Source of the DNA: Rhododendron vialii
Lineage: Eukaryota; Streptophyta; Magnoliopsida; Ericales; Ericaceae
Length of the DNA: 64,000 nucleotides
Assembly (NCBI RefSeq): GCF_030253575.1
Contig: NC_080560.1
Span: 31,919,501 to 31,983,500, forward strand
Reading direction: 5' to 3'
In this document: positions 9,532 to 20,956 of the stretch, piece after piece
Numbering within the stretch: the stretch's first letter is position 1
How the letters are laid out: each line of letters starts with the position of its first letter
Position numbers and translations under genes: made by a program
The notes under the pieces: generated by a model
The model's input: the letters and a program-made list of their open reading frames with translations, nothing else
Database searches by the model: none
What the model was told of the DNA's origin: nothing

Positions 9532-9927
9532 ATGGAGGTCTGCTCGAAGCTTGTGGCAATGGCTCTTGGGTTGGTTCTAGCTGTGGCTATGGTTGCTGGC
9601 CCGGCCGAGGCCCGAATGCTCGAAAGGGTTCGATTTGGGATGTTGCCTAAAGCATTCGTACCTCCATCTGGACCATCTTGGAGGTATACCTATAGCCCGC
9701 CACCACCAACACGACAACGCTTGCTGCATTTTGGGATGTTGCCTAAAGGGATCGTACCTCCATCTGGGCCATCTTGGAGGTATACCTATAGCCCGCCACC
9801 ACCAGGGCGACAACCCTCACTACATTTTGGGATGTTGCCTAAAGGGGTCATACTACGCCCATCTGGACCGTCTTCCAAAAGCAATGTACCGCCGTCGCCG
9901 TCGCCGCCACCGCCACCACATCACTAA
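9532..9927 (+). CDS. multi-copy IDA-like secreted peptide precursor, three repeats with SPPPP linkers
   Basis: This encodes a 131-residue secreted precursor. Residues 1-27 are a signal peptide ending PAEA. Three units follow at 32-residue (96-bp) spacing, starting at F35, F67 and F99. Units 1 and 2 carry the IDA/IDL-type core (FGMLPKGIVPPSGPSWRYT in unit 2), followed by YSPPPP. Unit 3 is altered (VILRPSGPSSKSN) and runs into a proline-rich tail ending PPPPPHH. SGPS cores occur in some IDL and PIP peptides, so receptor choice may differ from the first gene. SPPPP is the extensin Hyp-glycosylation pattern, which suggests these linkers could be hydroxylated and arabinosylated (inference). The C-terminal RHN of classical IDA is RYT here. 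An in-frame ATG at 9508 exists, but 9532 has A at -3 and G at +4 and suits the TATA spacing. AATAAA lies at 10008. It is on the same strand as the four-repeat gene 6.5 kb upstream. Confidence 0.75.
   Translation: MEVCSKLVAMALGLVLAVAMVAGPAEARMLERVRFGMLPKAFVPPSGPSWRYTYSPPPPTRQRLLHFGMLPKGIVPPSGPSWRYTYSPPPPGRQPSLHFGMLPKGVILRPSGPSSKSNVPPSPSPPPPPHH
9634..9886 (+). repeat. three in-frame 96-bp coding repeats
   Basis: Units start at 9634, 9730 and 9826. The first two contain an identical 'ccatcttggaggtatacc' block. The third is truncated and diverged after the SGPS core. Confidence 0.85.
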
Positions 9928-10696
9928 CTGCATTTATCTCCATCTGGAGATTGGGAGCCAAAAGATGGGCCCATTGTAGGTCCTTCTGTCATCTATAAAT
10001 CACATTGAATAAATGAAATCCCATGCCCAAACCTTCTGTACATCTACTCATCTCTCTCTACTTGGATATCCTTTTTCTTGGGCCATTTAATTTACTTATT
10101 TGGCCGAGTTTGTAATGAATGAAATCATTGTCTTTGGTATCATTCTATCTGAAACTTTCGTTAGATTTGCATTTGATGTATTCAAGTAATCATTCATCTT
10201 GACAAGCTGAATCTAAGAAGTAATAAAATTATGACCTCAAACAAAAGAAAATAACCAAATATGAAAAAAGTTCGGAACATGTGCCTTTAGAATCATCTCA
10301 TCTTAAACTTTTCTCAAACTTCGGTGCATATGTTTATAGTTCTCTAATTCCTTTTGTCTGGGCAAGTTACAAAACTTAAAATTTTGGCAAAAAGTTGATA
10401 CTAAATTTTTTTCCAAAATTCGAATAACGCCAAATGTTTTTAAGAATAATTAATTTTGTCCAAATTCATCGTTACTGTTTTTGGAAGATTCAATGCACAC
10501 AGATCCACAGTGATGGGTGTGTGGGGCCCACTTTGGGTCCCACAAATATATCCAAACCATTCATTACATTTCAAATAGTCTTTTATTCATTCCTCCAAAA
10601 ATCAACTCAATATGAGAGTGTTTGATCCGATCTTTCAATTTATTGTTTATAGAGCTTTGGAGAAAAGTTAAACAAGTTGGTAGTGTTGTTTGGGAT
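9928..10696. other. 3' flank and intergenic
   Basis: Contains the AATAAA at 10008-10013 of the peptide gene. After that it is AT-rich sequence with no supported gene. Confidence 0.4.
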
Positions 10697-12370
10697 TGTA
10701 GACACTCAATCCAGGCCTCTAAGGTTCTTTAAATTCTTCGATGATGAAATAAAGGAAATAAAACCTTCTAGAGCATGAATGTGGACTCCCACAACCCAAA
10801 AGCATAAGATCCCAAAAACCCAGAAAAGCCCAAGATTGAGCTTGTAATACCGCACGAGACACCTCTACACCGCAGGGTGTAATAAAATTTGTTTCACCAC
10901 ACGAGGTCATGAGGTACACCGCATGGTATTTTTGGAAAAGTTTTGACTAGCTCAGAAAACTATCGGCCATGCTCATTTGAGCCACAGCTCAAAGTTTGCT
11001 TGGCAAGAAATACACTTCTAGCCGGCCTAGAAGATGCCTCCCCCATTTGCATTGCTAATCCTTGGCTCTTGCCTAAAAATCCCCCCCCGTCAGAGAAAAT
11101 GACACTCCTTACTCCTGGCCCATTGATTCTTGAATTCCCTCTTCTCACACTCATTATCCCCAAGTCTTGAGAAAGTTATTCTGACATTCTCTTGACTTTC
11201 TTTCTCTCTCTACAAAAATTTCATTCACCCTCGCTTCCAAACCTTAGTGCTCCACTAGCCTTGGGATCCCATCATTCCAAAAGCTCTAAACCCACACACT
11301 CATCATACTCACCCACACTTATCCATCCCCATTCAAGCTCAAAACCGAAGGTAAAGGCAAGTTTCTTTGGGCCAAACTTAGCCTTGGCCCTGAGGGGACT
11401 TTCTGTAGTCACACTTGACCTGTTTCATTTAGTGCTAACTTAAAAACTATTTTCAGAAACTAAAACCAGCTATTGTACTAGACCCACTAAACCGTGCGGT
11501 GTGATAGTACACCGCACGATTTAGTGTGGTACCATGTACGGCTTTTTAATGTATAGTTATTTGTTTTGACTGTCTTGATCATATTCACTCACTGTTGGGT
11601 CTGCTAATATTGCTTAGATATTGATTCGGGTGTATTTCATAATGTAGTTTATCCAAAAATCATGCCTTTGGCTTATTAAAATGGGTTTTTATGATCATTC
11701 ATGATGATCAAGTGCATCAAACAGGTCTTTGCAAACTATTTTTCATAAAAGACAGATGCCTGGGTCCATGGTTTGCTTCAGTCTGAAAATACAAAACATT
11801 TCAAAATGAGTGGGAAGTCATGCCGTATGAAGTTTTAAGGAACATTGTATGTCGTAGCTAGTATACCGTGCGAGGTTCTGAGCAATAATAGTGGACTGAC
11901 AGTAGGAAAATATTCCACGCGGTGTACCAAAAGACCGTGCGAGGTAATCAGGTACACCATGCGGTCTTGTTTGTGATCAAGACAGTCCATTAATAATGTG
12001 TTATTTCATTTCTGCTAGTCATCCATTTATTTTTCCCTGTACAGCCAGCATCACAAGCATGCCAATGTGATATATTCAATCCCATGTCCATCTCCCTTAC
12101 TTGTTTATTAAGAGTTTAATCTTCTAAAAGACATTTAAAGTTTTTTCCTTTTGAAAATGTTAAGTAGAGACCGGTTCTGATCGGGCGAATGAGGTGTTTT
12201 TACAACAAAACCTTCCCCATTCGTAACATGGCCTCCGAACCCAAAGTCTCAATGTTTTTACTAGATCAAAAGCCCTTTTTTTTCTTCTCAAACAAACTCT
12301 CGGTTTCTCAGATCATCCATCTCAAAAATCCGAGTGACGAATCTCGAGCATTCCGGTCGGGGAGCCCACA
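10697..12370 (+). mobile_element. long LTR, probable solo LTR (Ty3-type family)
   Basis: It starts TGTAGACACTCAATCC and ends GGGGAGCCCACA. It is homologous along its length to the LTR at 12867-14658, in the same orientation. Shared blocks include 'gatgatgaaataaa', 'cattctcttgac', 'aatgtgatatattcaat' and 'ccggtcggggag'. The flanks are GGGAT and TGGAT, a possible 5-bp target duplication with one mismatch. The sequence after it does not match the internal region that follows the second LTR, so it is best read as solo. Many copies of an ACACCGCACGGT-type motif occur inside it. Confidence 0.65.
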
Positions 12371-12526
12371 TGGATAACAAAATCGAGAAAGCTACCGTGA
12401 CCAGATTAGTATTGTTGTTTGCGTAATAAATTAAAAACGTTTCAAACCCATACAATTATCAAAAAATTTAATAATTCCTTGACAACCATTTTTCTAATCC
12501 AACATGTGAAATCAGACAATTACTAG
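12371..12526. other. short spacer
   Basis: AT-rich spacer between the first LTR and a small MITE; nothing else seen. Confidence 0.3.
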
Positions 12527-12652
12527 GGCCCGTTTCGCTAAAGGAATTCAAATAAGTACTTATTTTTTTAAATTAAAAGTGATGTATTGTAATTTGTCTC
12601 GTAAAACGAGAAATAACTACTTAAAATATAAGAACCTTAGTAGAACGTGGCC
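12527..12652. mobile_element. short MITE, Tourist-like
   Basis: Terminal inverted repeats GGCCCGTTTCGCTAA (left) and GGCCACGTTCTACTAA (right, reversed) bound 126 bp. The flanking trinucleotides are TAG and TAA, so the target duplication is unclear. The ends resemble PIF/Harbinger-type Tourist elements. Confidence 0.4.
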
Positions 12653-12866
12653 TAATTCATCAATTAACCATTTAGGTATGAATAACAATTACTAATTCGA
12701 AAAACTCTTCTTCTTTTTTTTCAAAAGTGAGAAAATTGTATTGATAACACCCAGCGGCACTTACAAAACGGAGAACAAAGAATTTGGACAAAGCCAAACT
12801 AATTGTCTATCAAATACAAACAAGTAAATCACAAAGCAATCGATATCTTTCATCCTAACCCAGACA

Positions 12867-14658
12867 TGATATTGACACCACAATCTGGGCATCTAAGTTG
12901 CTTTAAATTCCTTGATGATGAAATAAAGAAAACGATACTTTCGAGCTTAAATGTGGACTCTCATAACTCAAAAAGCCAGAATAGCCCAAAAAGCCCAAAA
13001 GCCCAAAAGCCAGCCAATGCCTAGAACTGGACCTAAAATACCGCACGGGATACCACTAAACTGTACGGTGTAGTAAATTTTACTACACCGCATGTGGTCT
13101 TGAGGTATACCGCAAGGTGTTTCTAGGAAAAGTTCTGACTGGCTCAAAAAATTCTCGGCTACGCTTGTTGGAGCCATAATTGAAAAACGACTTAGCAGGC
13201 TATATAACTTCTAGCCGGCCTAGAAGCCACCTCCCCCATTTACATTGATATTCCTTGGCTCTTGCCTTTAAATACACCCCCCATTTTAGATGAAAGGTAC
13301 CCTTCCAAGTTTTGAGAAAGTTACTCTGACATTCTCTTGACATTCTTTCTCTCTACAAAAATTTCATTCTTCTTCCCCGGCCTTTAAAGCTCAGTACACC
13401 ACTAGTTTTGGAACTCAACCACTTTAAAGCTCTAAACCCATACTCATCCATCTTAATCCAAGCTCAAAGCTAAAGAGGTATAAAAGCAAGTTTCATTGAG
13501 CTAAGCTCAGTCTTAGCCTTGGGGAGCTTTCTGCAGTCACACTTAATCTATTTGTGTTAATTGTTGGCTTAAAAATCATTTTCAGAAGCAAAAAAAAAAA
13601 AAAAAAACCCAGTGACCATACTGGAAACACTATACCATGTGGTTTTATGATACACCGCACGATGTAGTGGGATCCAACGTACGGTGTTATGCTGTTCATC
13701 ATTCGTTTGTGTTATTTGTCTTTATCACATCTATCTACTGTTAGCTACACTAATGTTACTAAGAGATTATTGCAAGTGCATTTCAACATGAAGATTCGTC
13801 AAAGAACCATGTCTTTATTTTCTAAAAGAAGTTTTTATGATCATTCTCAATGATCAAGCGCATCAAAAAGGGGTTTGCAAACTGATTTATGGAAAAATCA
13901 ACAAAAATGATAAGGAAACTGTTTGGATCAATAGTTTGCTTTATCTTGAAAATACGTAGCGATTATGAAATATGCCTGAAGCTACACCGTACGATGTTTT
14001 GGGGAAGAACGTACGATGTAGTCAATTATACCGTGCGAGGTTCTGGGTAACAGTAGTGGGCTGTCCGTAAAAAGGTACACTGTGCGGTGTACCATAAAAC
14101 TGTGCGAGGTATCTTGGTACACCGTGCAGTATTGTTTGTGATTGAGGCATACTGTTGTTATACTGTCATTTTATTTCTGCATATCATTCATTTGTCATTT
14201 CAATAATTTTATAACCACACCCATTTTACACACCCAAATACACACTACACACTCTAGTGTGTGGGGAGCCTACACACTTGTGTATAAGGGCGTGTGTTTG
14301 GGTGTGGTTGTAGAAGAACCTTGTCATTTACTGTACAGTAAGAACCACGGGCACGCTAATGTGATATATTCAATCTCACGTCCTTTTCCCTTATTTGTTT
14401 TCTAAGAGTTTAGTTTTCCAAATGATATTCAAAGTGTTCCCCCCTTGAAAATGTTAAGTAAAGACCGATTTTTACCGGGCAAATGGGGTGCTTTTTCAAC
14501 AAAATCTTCCTCATTCGTAACGTGGCTCCCGAACCCAAAGTCTCAACGTTTTCGCTAAGCCAAAAGCCTTCTTTTTCAAATCAAACCATCAGTTTCTCGG
14601 AACATCCATCTCAAAAATCCGAGTGGTGACTCTCGAGCGCGCCGGTCGGGGAGACACA
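12867..14658 (+). mobile_element. long LTR, 5' LTR of a truncated retrotransposon
   Basis: This is the second copy of the LTR family at 10697-12370. Its left end is diverged (TGATATTGACACC). It ends GGGGAGACACA directly before a primer-binding-site-like sequence, so it is read as a 5' LTR. It is longer than the first copy mainly because of a 120-bp MITE at 14201. It holds several ACCGTGCGGTGT-type motifs and an A-run at 13592. No long open frame. Confidence 0.65.
14201..14320. mobile_element. MITE with 9-bp target duplication (Mutator-like)
   Basis: The 120-bp insert is flanked by TTGTCATTT at 14192-14200 and 14321-14329. The ends are inverted repeats around AACCACACCCA. The homologous point in the first LTR (about 12025-12045) lacks the insert, giving a paralogous empty site. 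A 9-bp duplication fits Mutator-type transposition. Confidence 0.75.
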
Positions 14659-16010
14659 ATAGCGACTCTACTGGGGATCAATGGTTATTCAAAACTTTGA
14701 AATTTACGTTTATCTTTCAAAGAATTGAATAATTGTTCTCTTCCATTTTCAAAAAGAATTTTTCAAAAAATTCCCCCTAGATTCCTCATACTTCTAACAT
14801 TTTTCTCTCTATCTCTCTTCAATTATTACCTCCTACAATTTTTCAAAAACAATTTCAAAAATCAAACCAAACATGGCATTATAAGAGGGCCGAGTTTGAA
14901 AGACATTTTCAAAGGGGAATTTTCAATATCTTTTGGAAAATTAAACTTTTATTGTCTTGTACACTTTGCACCGCACAGCTTCACTAGTGTGTTCTGGCAA
15001 TCTTGCCCAGTTCGCCGATGACAAACACTCCCAGGATGCCTAGCAACCCTCGACCGTGATGAACCATCATACCGTTCGACCATTGTCTCGTCATACACTT
15101 GACAATGGGAGGTACATCTTGACTCTAATCCAAAGAACCCTGCTAAACCAAAACCGGCCTTTTGCACTTGTATATGACCGTAGAACCTTCCAAACTAGGA
15201 TAAGAGCCTATGGTTAGGACTTATGTGATATACCATGTTTATGTGCATATTTTTCATGTACATACATACCATTCATTCATAACCGCATTCATGCTGGCTA
15301 GAGGGTATGACTCTACTAGGGCGCTTCATTCTCGTCGTTTTCGAAAGGTTGCTGACACCCGATGAAGAGTCGTGCCCCTTGAGGATGCACATTCTTTAAA
15401 ATCATTTGATCCTTTGAAAAGTTGACGATCAGAAAAAATCAAATTTTACCAAAATTATGATTCATTGTGCTCAAAAAAATAAAAAATAAGAGAATAAAAA
15501 AAACGATCAAAATAATCAAAGGCACGGTGCTTGATGGATAATTTCATTTTGGCCCAAAAGCAACGTGTCGCTCTTGCCATTGTAATAATGCGTCTTTATC
15601 CTTTTCGATGACAATGAAGCCCAAAACTGCGGTTCAATTTCGCGTTCCCTGAGGCCTCAATAAAGCAAGGAATATCTCAATAAAGAAAACTCTGAGAATT
15701 GTTGCAACATAAAAACATAAAACCTTTTCCTCCAGTCGGTCTAAGAGACTGAAAATCCTTGGAGTATGTGATACCTCTGGTGTTTGCCGTGCCCGAACGG
15801 CTCCCCTGGTTAAGAACTAGCTTTAAGCGCACACAAATCTAAATTTCGGTAATCATATTGTTCTATCTCGGATGGTCAAGATAACAAAATTAGCTCTGAT
15901 TCCCTGATGGGCGGAATTTAACCTATCTGACAGTACCTACTCGAATTATCGAAAATCTTCTGTACAAACGCCTTAAGTGAGATCCGAGGCACAGTAGGTC
16001 CTAAGATTGG
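14659..16010 (+). mobile_element. primer-binding site and partial internal region of the LTR element
   Basis: Starts with AGCGACTCTACTGGGGATC just after the LTR end. This resembles the primer-binding-site region of large plant Ty3-type elements with a GCGACTCYRCTGGGGA motif. The rest is leader-like with no gag or pol frame that I can recognise, so the element is truncated. The exact right limit is not visible. Confidence 0.45.
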
Positions 16011-16838
16011 CATCTAGGAGGCATGTAAATGGTACAACAATTCTCCATGATTGGTTTTTGAGTCGCTCCTTTTTGCTTTGCTGCCAGTTCTGAAATATTG
16101 GTCGACCGCGAGAAGAGGTTGTACCCAATTAGTTTCATCCGCTTCGAAGACTGGTTCGCACAAACACCATGGAGGAAACCCAGTTGTTTGAGGTTGAGGT
16201 GTTGCATGAAGGACAGTTGTCAGTGGAAGTATTGCAAGAACCATCAGTAGCAAGAACAGAAATACTGCCCGAAGTTCCTTTACCAATGGCTAACCAAGGG
16301 AATGGGATGGATGAAATTAGGCAAAGCATGGTGCTCGATCCTATCTTTGTTACAAATTGGATTAATTTTCAGGTCCTCTTTTATTCATAGCATCTAAGGA
16401 AACCAAAAAGGAAAACTATTAAATACCATAAAGTGGAGACAGAGTTTTAGGACTTGCTTCCCATGGAGTATATCGAGGGCTGTATGCCCGTATGCTTCTT
16501 GTTGCTTTGGTTTTTGTTGATGTTTGATCCAGTTGTAGGGCCCAAAGTTTTCGTTTGTTCACGGTCAATGAATGAATGGTTAAGTTACAAAAAAAAAAAA
16601 ACTATTTCCAGAAGAGGACTCAATAAAACATACATGTCAACAAAAAGTAATGCAGCTTGAAAGGTAAAATAACCAGTTTAAAATTAATTAAAATCAAGAA
16701 TTCAAAAAGCATTTAAACCAATTGAAACCCATTATGCACTATTACGCTTACCAAGCAGCCAAACATGTGGATCGACATGACATTCATTGCTCTCAAACCT
16801 GCAGCGGTTATAGCATAGGAGAGGGCCACCATTAGCTC
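16011..16838. other. intergenic, with an exon-like stretch beside the hAT insertion
   Basis: Short open frames at 16169-16390 have no recognised homologue. On the minus strand, 16749-16838 could encode ALSYAITAAGLRAMNVMS with a GT donor after it. It might be an old exon interrupted by the hAT element, but I do not recognise the protein. The hAT target duplication ATTAGCTC occupies 16831-16838. Confidence 0.3.
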
Positions 16839-18410
16839 TAGGGGTGATACCAGTCCGGTTTCGACCGGTTTTGAATATTTTTTCGGTCGAAACCAGTTAT
16901 CCGGTTTTAGCATTTTTGAAACCGGAACCGGTTGAAATAAAACCGGTCCGGTTCCGACCGGTTCAACCGGTTTCAGTCCGGTTGATTCGGTTAATCCGGT
17001 TTTCATTCATGGGCCACATTTTGGGCCCAACACATCAAAAAATTCACAATTCAACCCACAAAAATTCATAATTCAACACTTTTTTTGGCCCAACAAAAAA
17101 GGATCAATTTTGAGCCCAATACATCAAAAAAATCCATAAAAACATAATTAAGCCCATTACACAATTTATAGGCTTTTAAATTACAAACCAAGGGCCAAGC
17201 CCAACAAGAAAAATAAAATGAATGTTCAACATTTTTAGTTCAACAACACAGTAAGCTGCGGCCAAAAAAAAAATGCATCCACCAACAGCAACACAACACC
17301 ACAGCAGCAGCAACATAAAAACAGATGATGCAGAAATACAATGCACAGATTCATGCAAAAGTTCTCATCTTTCGCTAGTAACCAGCTAAGAAGAACAAGG
17401 ACGACGATCAAAAGAAAGAAGAAGAACAAGGACATATGGTCAGTTGAATCAAGACTGAACTTCAGCAAACGGAATCGCCACAAGCAGATCGACCTCAATC
17501 TCTCCAACGATGGCCGCAGTTAGGGTTGTAGCAAACAAAGAACAACGTCATACCTTCTTCTCCCCTTGCAACTGCTTGCACATTTTCCTCAACGAAAAAA
17601 AAAATTCAGAATGATAGAAATTATCCCCAATTTGTGTACTTAGCAAAGGTATACAGGAAAATTGGAACCTACAGAATAGAGTTGCCAGATTAGCAAATCA
17701 ACTCCAAAACTGCAAAATCTCTTTGCAGCCATAAAAATATTCGCCATTAATTAGTAATTTCTAATTACTTTTCTCTAGATTCACACAACGCTATGCAATA
17801 TGGTTGTGAATAAAAAGAAATCCTGAGACTACGACATGCACTCCATGGTTAGATGCGAACACCAATCTAAGAGAATCAGCGGATGCGAACAAACATCTAA
17901 TTTTCTACTTTAGATACCCATAGCCAAAGGCAGAACAACAGTCAAAATGGGTTCAACTAAATCATAGGTTGAGAATAGAAATCTAATTGCTTGAACAGGT
18001 CGTACAATGTACTCCATGGTTAGATGCGAACACCACAAGTGGATAAAATGGCAAAGAGAATCAAAGAACATGGCATGAATGCAACTTTTGTAAAAGACAT
18101 TGACAAACAGAATGCACAACTACATAGTGTTCGGACATTAAAACGTTAGTCAACTGATTTCTTAACGTTCACTGGTACTTAAACGTATACACCAATTCTC
18201 ATGTACAGAAAAACGAATAAAAAGGAAAGTGACACATGATTCGAACTTACCTCTTTGTTCTTCACTCCTTTCTTTTTATCACAAATAAGTGACACATGAT
18301 TCATCCTCCTTCAATGCTTCCAAAACCTCTAAAGATGACAGAAAAATTTATAATGCAAAACAAGTTAAACCACGAACTAAAAAAACAAAACTCATACAGT
18401 TAAGCTATAG

Positions 18411-20602
18411 TTAAAGAGTATTACCGGATTCAAGTGCCTCCACCTCATCATCAAGTGCCCCTCGAAGAGATATATGAGTAGGACTCCTCAACCAATTTTG
18501 TGCATAAATAAGGGCCTCCGCTACTTTGGGAGAAAGAGAGGTCCGGTATGGATCAAGAATACGTCCTCCAGTGCTAAAAGCGGATTCGGATGCAACGGTA
18601 GATACCGGAATAGCTAGAATGTCTCGTACCATTTGAGAGAGAATGGGATACCTAGGAGAATTAACTTATCACCATGAACTTTAGAGTCTTCCTTACTCTC
18701 CAACTAATACCTCTCTAACTCCGATTTGCTCACCATATTATTCTCCTCTTCCATGTGTCGCTCAAATTCATCGTCCATTTCCTCACAAAAATTCATATAC
18801 TCCTTTGAATTCTTCTCACTTCTAAAGGACTCACCAACATTTTGTGTTTTCTCATGTTCAACACTCTTCTTCTCATACCAATTAAAAAGCTTTAGCATCC
18901 CCTCTTTTATCTCAATAACCTTCTTTTCAACAATACTTTTCTCATAGTGTTTGTTCAAGCTCCATCTCACATAAACAAATTTGTAACGGGGATCAAGAAC
19001 ATTGGCATACAACAATAAAGAGTTTATTTTGTCAAACTTACCCCAATATTTGTCATACTTTTTGTTCATGCCACTAGCCAAAACCTTCAACTTAGGGTTA
19101 TCACTATTTTCCAACTTAGCAATTGCAGTTTTTATGGTCATGATCTCTTTGAAAAATGTATTGCATGTCACATACAAAGAACCCGAAAATTTCTCGGCTA
19201 GAATGTAAAACACCTTAAGAACTTCAACATACATTTCCACAACATTCCAATCATCACTACTAGGAGTACCATGTGTTACTTGTTTCCCTCTCCCTTTCCC
19301 TTGACCCCTCTCATGTTGTTTCTCGAGATTCATAATGTCACTTAACCCACCATGTACTTCCCCTTCCAATTCATTATCTACAGATTCTACACCAATCTCA
19401 TCCTCTCTAACACCAACAATAAGTGAGAGATTATCTTCATCTTCTAGTCTCTCAAAAGCTTTTTGAAACATCAATGCTCTTTCCAACATAAAGTTTGTTG
19501 CATTCCAACGAGTAGCAACATCTAAACATGGCACAAGTTTAGAAACAATTTTTTCTTTATCACAACATGATCTAAACTTGGCATACCTTTGCGGTGAGGA
19601 TCTCACATGCCTCACAATGTTGCGCACTCTTGCAATTGACACATCAACATCTTTCAACCCCTCACGTACAACCAAATTCAATATATGAGCACAACACCTA
19701 ACATGTAAATACTCGTGGTCTAGAATAGTGGTGTCTCTTTTCTTGGTCTTCTTTTTCAAAAAATCAATTATGCCATCATTGGATTTTGCATTATCGATTG
19801 TGATTGTCAAAAATTTGTCAATCCCCCATTCCACCAAACATTCTTCCACCACCTTACCAAGTGTCTCTCCCTTGTGGTTTGGAACTAAACAAAAGTTAAG
19901 AATTTTTTTGTGAAGCTTCCAATCAAAATCAATGAAATGAGCAGTGAGACACATATAGTTAAGATTTTGAAGAGAAGTCCAAGTGTCCGTGGTAAGACAA
20001 ATTCGTTGGTCTTTAAGTGCTCTTTTCAAAGATTTCTTCCCATCTTGGTATATTTTCATACAATCTTTTGCGACCATTAATCTACCTGGCGGATTTTCCC
20101 ACTTTGGTTGCACCACATATATGAACCGTTTAAAACCTTGACCCTCAACAAAACGAAATGGCAACTCATCAAGAATAATCATTTCAGCCAAGGCCTTTCT
20201 ACATGCCTCCACACTAAAGCTAACGGAGGTAAGCTTTGGAACCGCGCCGGTGCCTCCTCCATTCATGGGTTCAAACGCTAGGGTTTTTTGTCTCTTACCT
20301 GGGTTCTTCTTCAAATTGTACTGGCTAAACTCATACTGTCTACATATCAACTTAATATGTGTTTTCATTGATGATGTCCCATTAGAATTTGAATCACAAG
20401 TATATATTTGGCCACAATGGTTACAAACAGCCTTTTGCTTTTGTCCTTCAACCTTTTCCAATTTCTCAAAATGATCCCAGACTTCAGACTGATTAGCCCT
20501 ACGTTTCGGACTACGTTTCGGACTCTGTTCATCCACTGTGATGGGTTCGTTATCAACATTATTAGATCCAATACCAGTAACAGTAACACCAGAATCATCC
20601 AT
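18411..20602 (-). pseudogene. hAT transposase (BED zinc finger, RICESLEEPER-type), disrupted
   Basis: The first 632 codons are open from the ATG at 20602. A BED zinc finger lies at residues 41-87 (C60, C63, H82, C87). The hAT catalytic core follows: TTDTWTS, TITIDNAKSND, the CCAHILNLVV motif and LDVATRWNATN. A TAG stop then interrupts at 18704-18706, right after ELERY. A small out-of-frame deletion lies just downstream, within 18633-18703. The C-terminal hAT dimerisation region continues in a shifted frame at 18411-18632 (SESAFSTGGRILDPYR). Transposases of this type bind subterminal repeats and cut the element out as part of a dimer; loss of the dimerisation region should inactivate it. No intron was needed to explain the frame. 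Confidence 0.92.
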
Positions 20603-20767
20603 CTACAAAAAAAAAAAAAAAAAAGAGCAGAAACACGTAAACAACAGATCAAAAGCCACCCCTCACAACAAAAACAACAACAGATCTATTCATACGAGAT
20701 GAGACAGCCGATGAAACCGTAAGGACTTGCAAAAGTTTTGATTAGGAAAAAAATAGAGCAAACAAAC

Positions 20768-20781
20768 ACACAGAGAGAGAG

Positions 20782-20812
<31 letters not shown>

Positions 20813-20956
20813 GACCTGTGTGTGAGTGGATAGAGTGGGAGACAGCCGGCCGGATCGCCACATGGATCGGTGGTCGTTCCTCGTCGTTGACAAGAGAAGA
20901 GAGACAGCTGGCCGAGGAACTCGTCGTTGATAGGTAGGAGAGAGAGAGAGAGATTC
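20768..20956. repeat. GA-rich microsatellite in the hAT 5' region
   Basis: GA dinucleotide runs at 20775-20815 and 20938-20952 lie upstream of the transposase start, within its presumed promoter or leader. Confidence 0.8.

Noticed and set aside
9593-9979. Alternative-frame 128-codon protein over the second peptide gene
   Set aside because: It lacks a signal peptide and known motif; the IDA-like frame explains the repeat.
10697-14658. The two long LTRs as the two ends of one retrotransposon
   Set aside because: Only about 500 bp lies between them, it lacks retroelement features, and a primer-binding-like site follows the second rather than the first.
16014-16286. Membrane-protein-like frame near the retrotransposon remnant
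   Set aside because: Overlaps several competing frames with no recognised domain or splice context.
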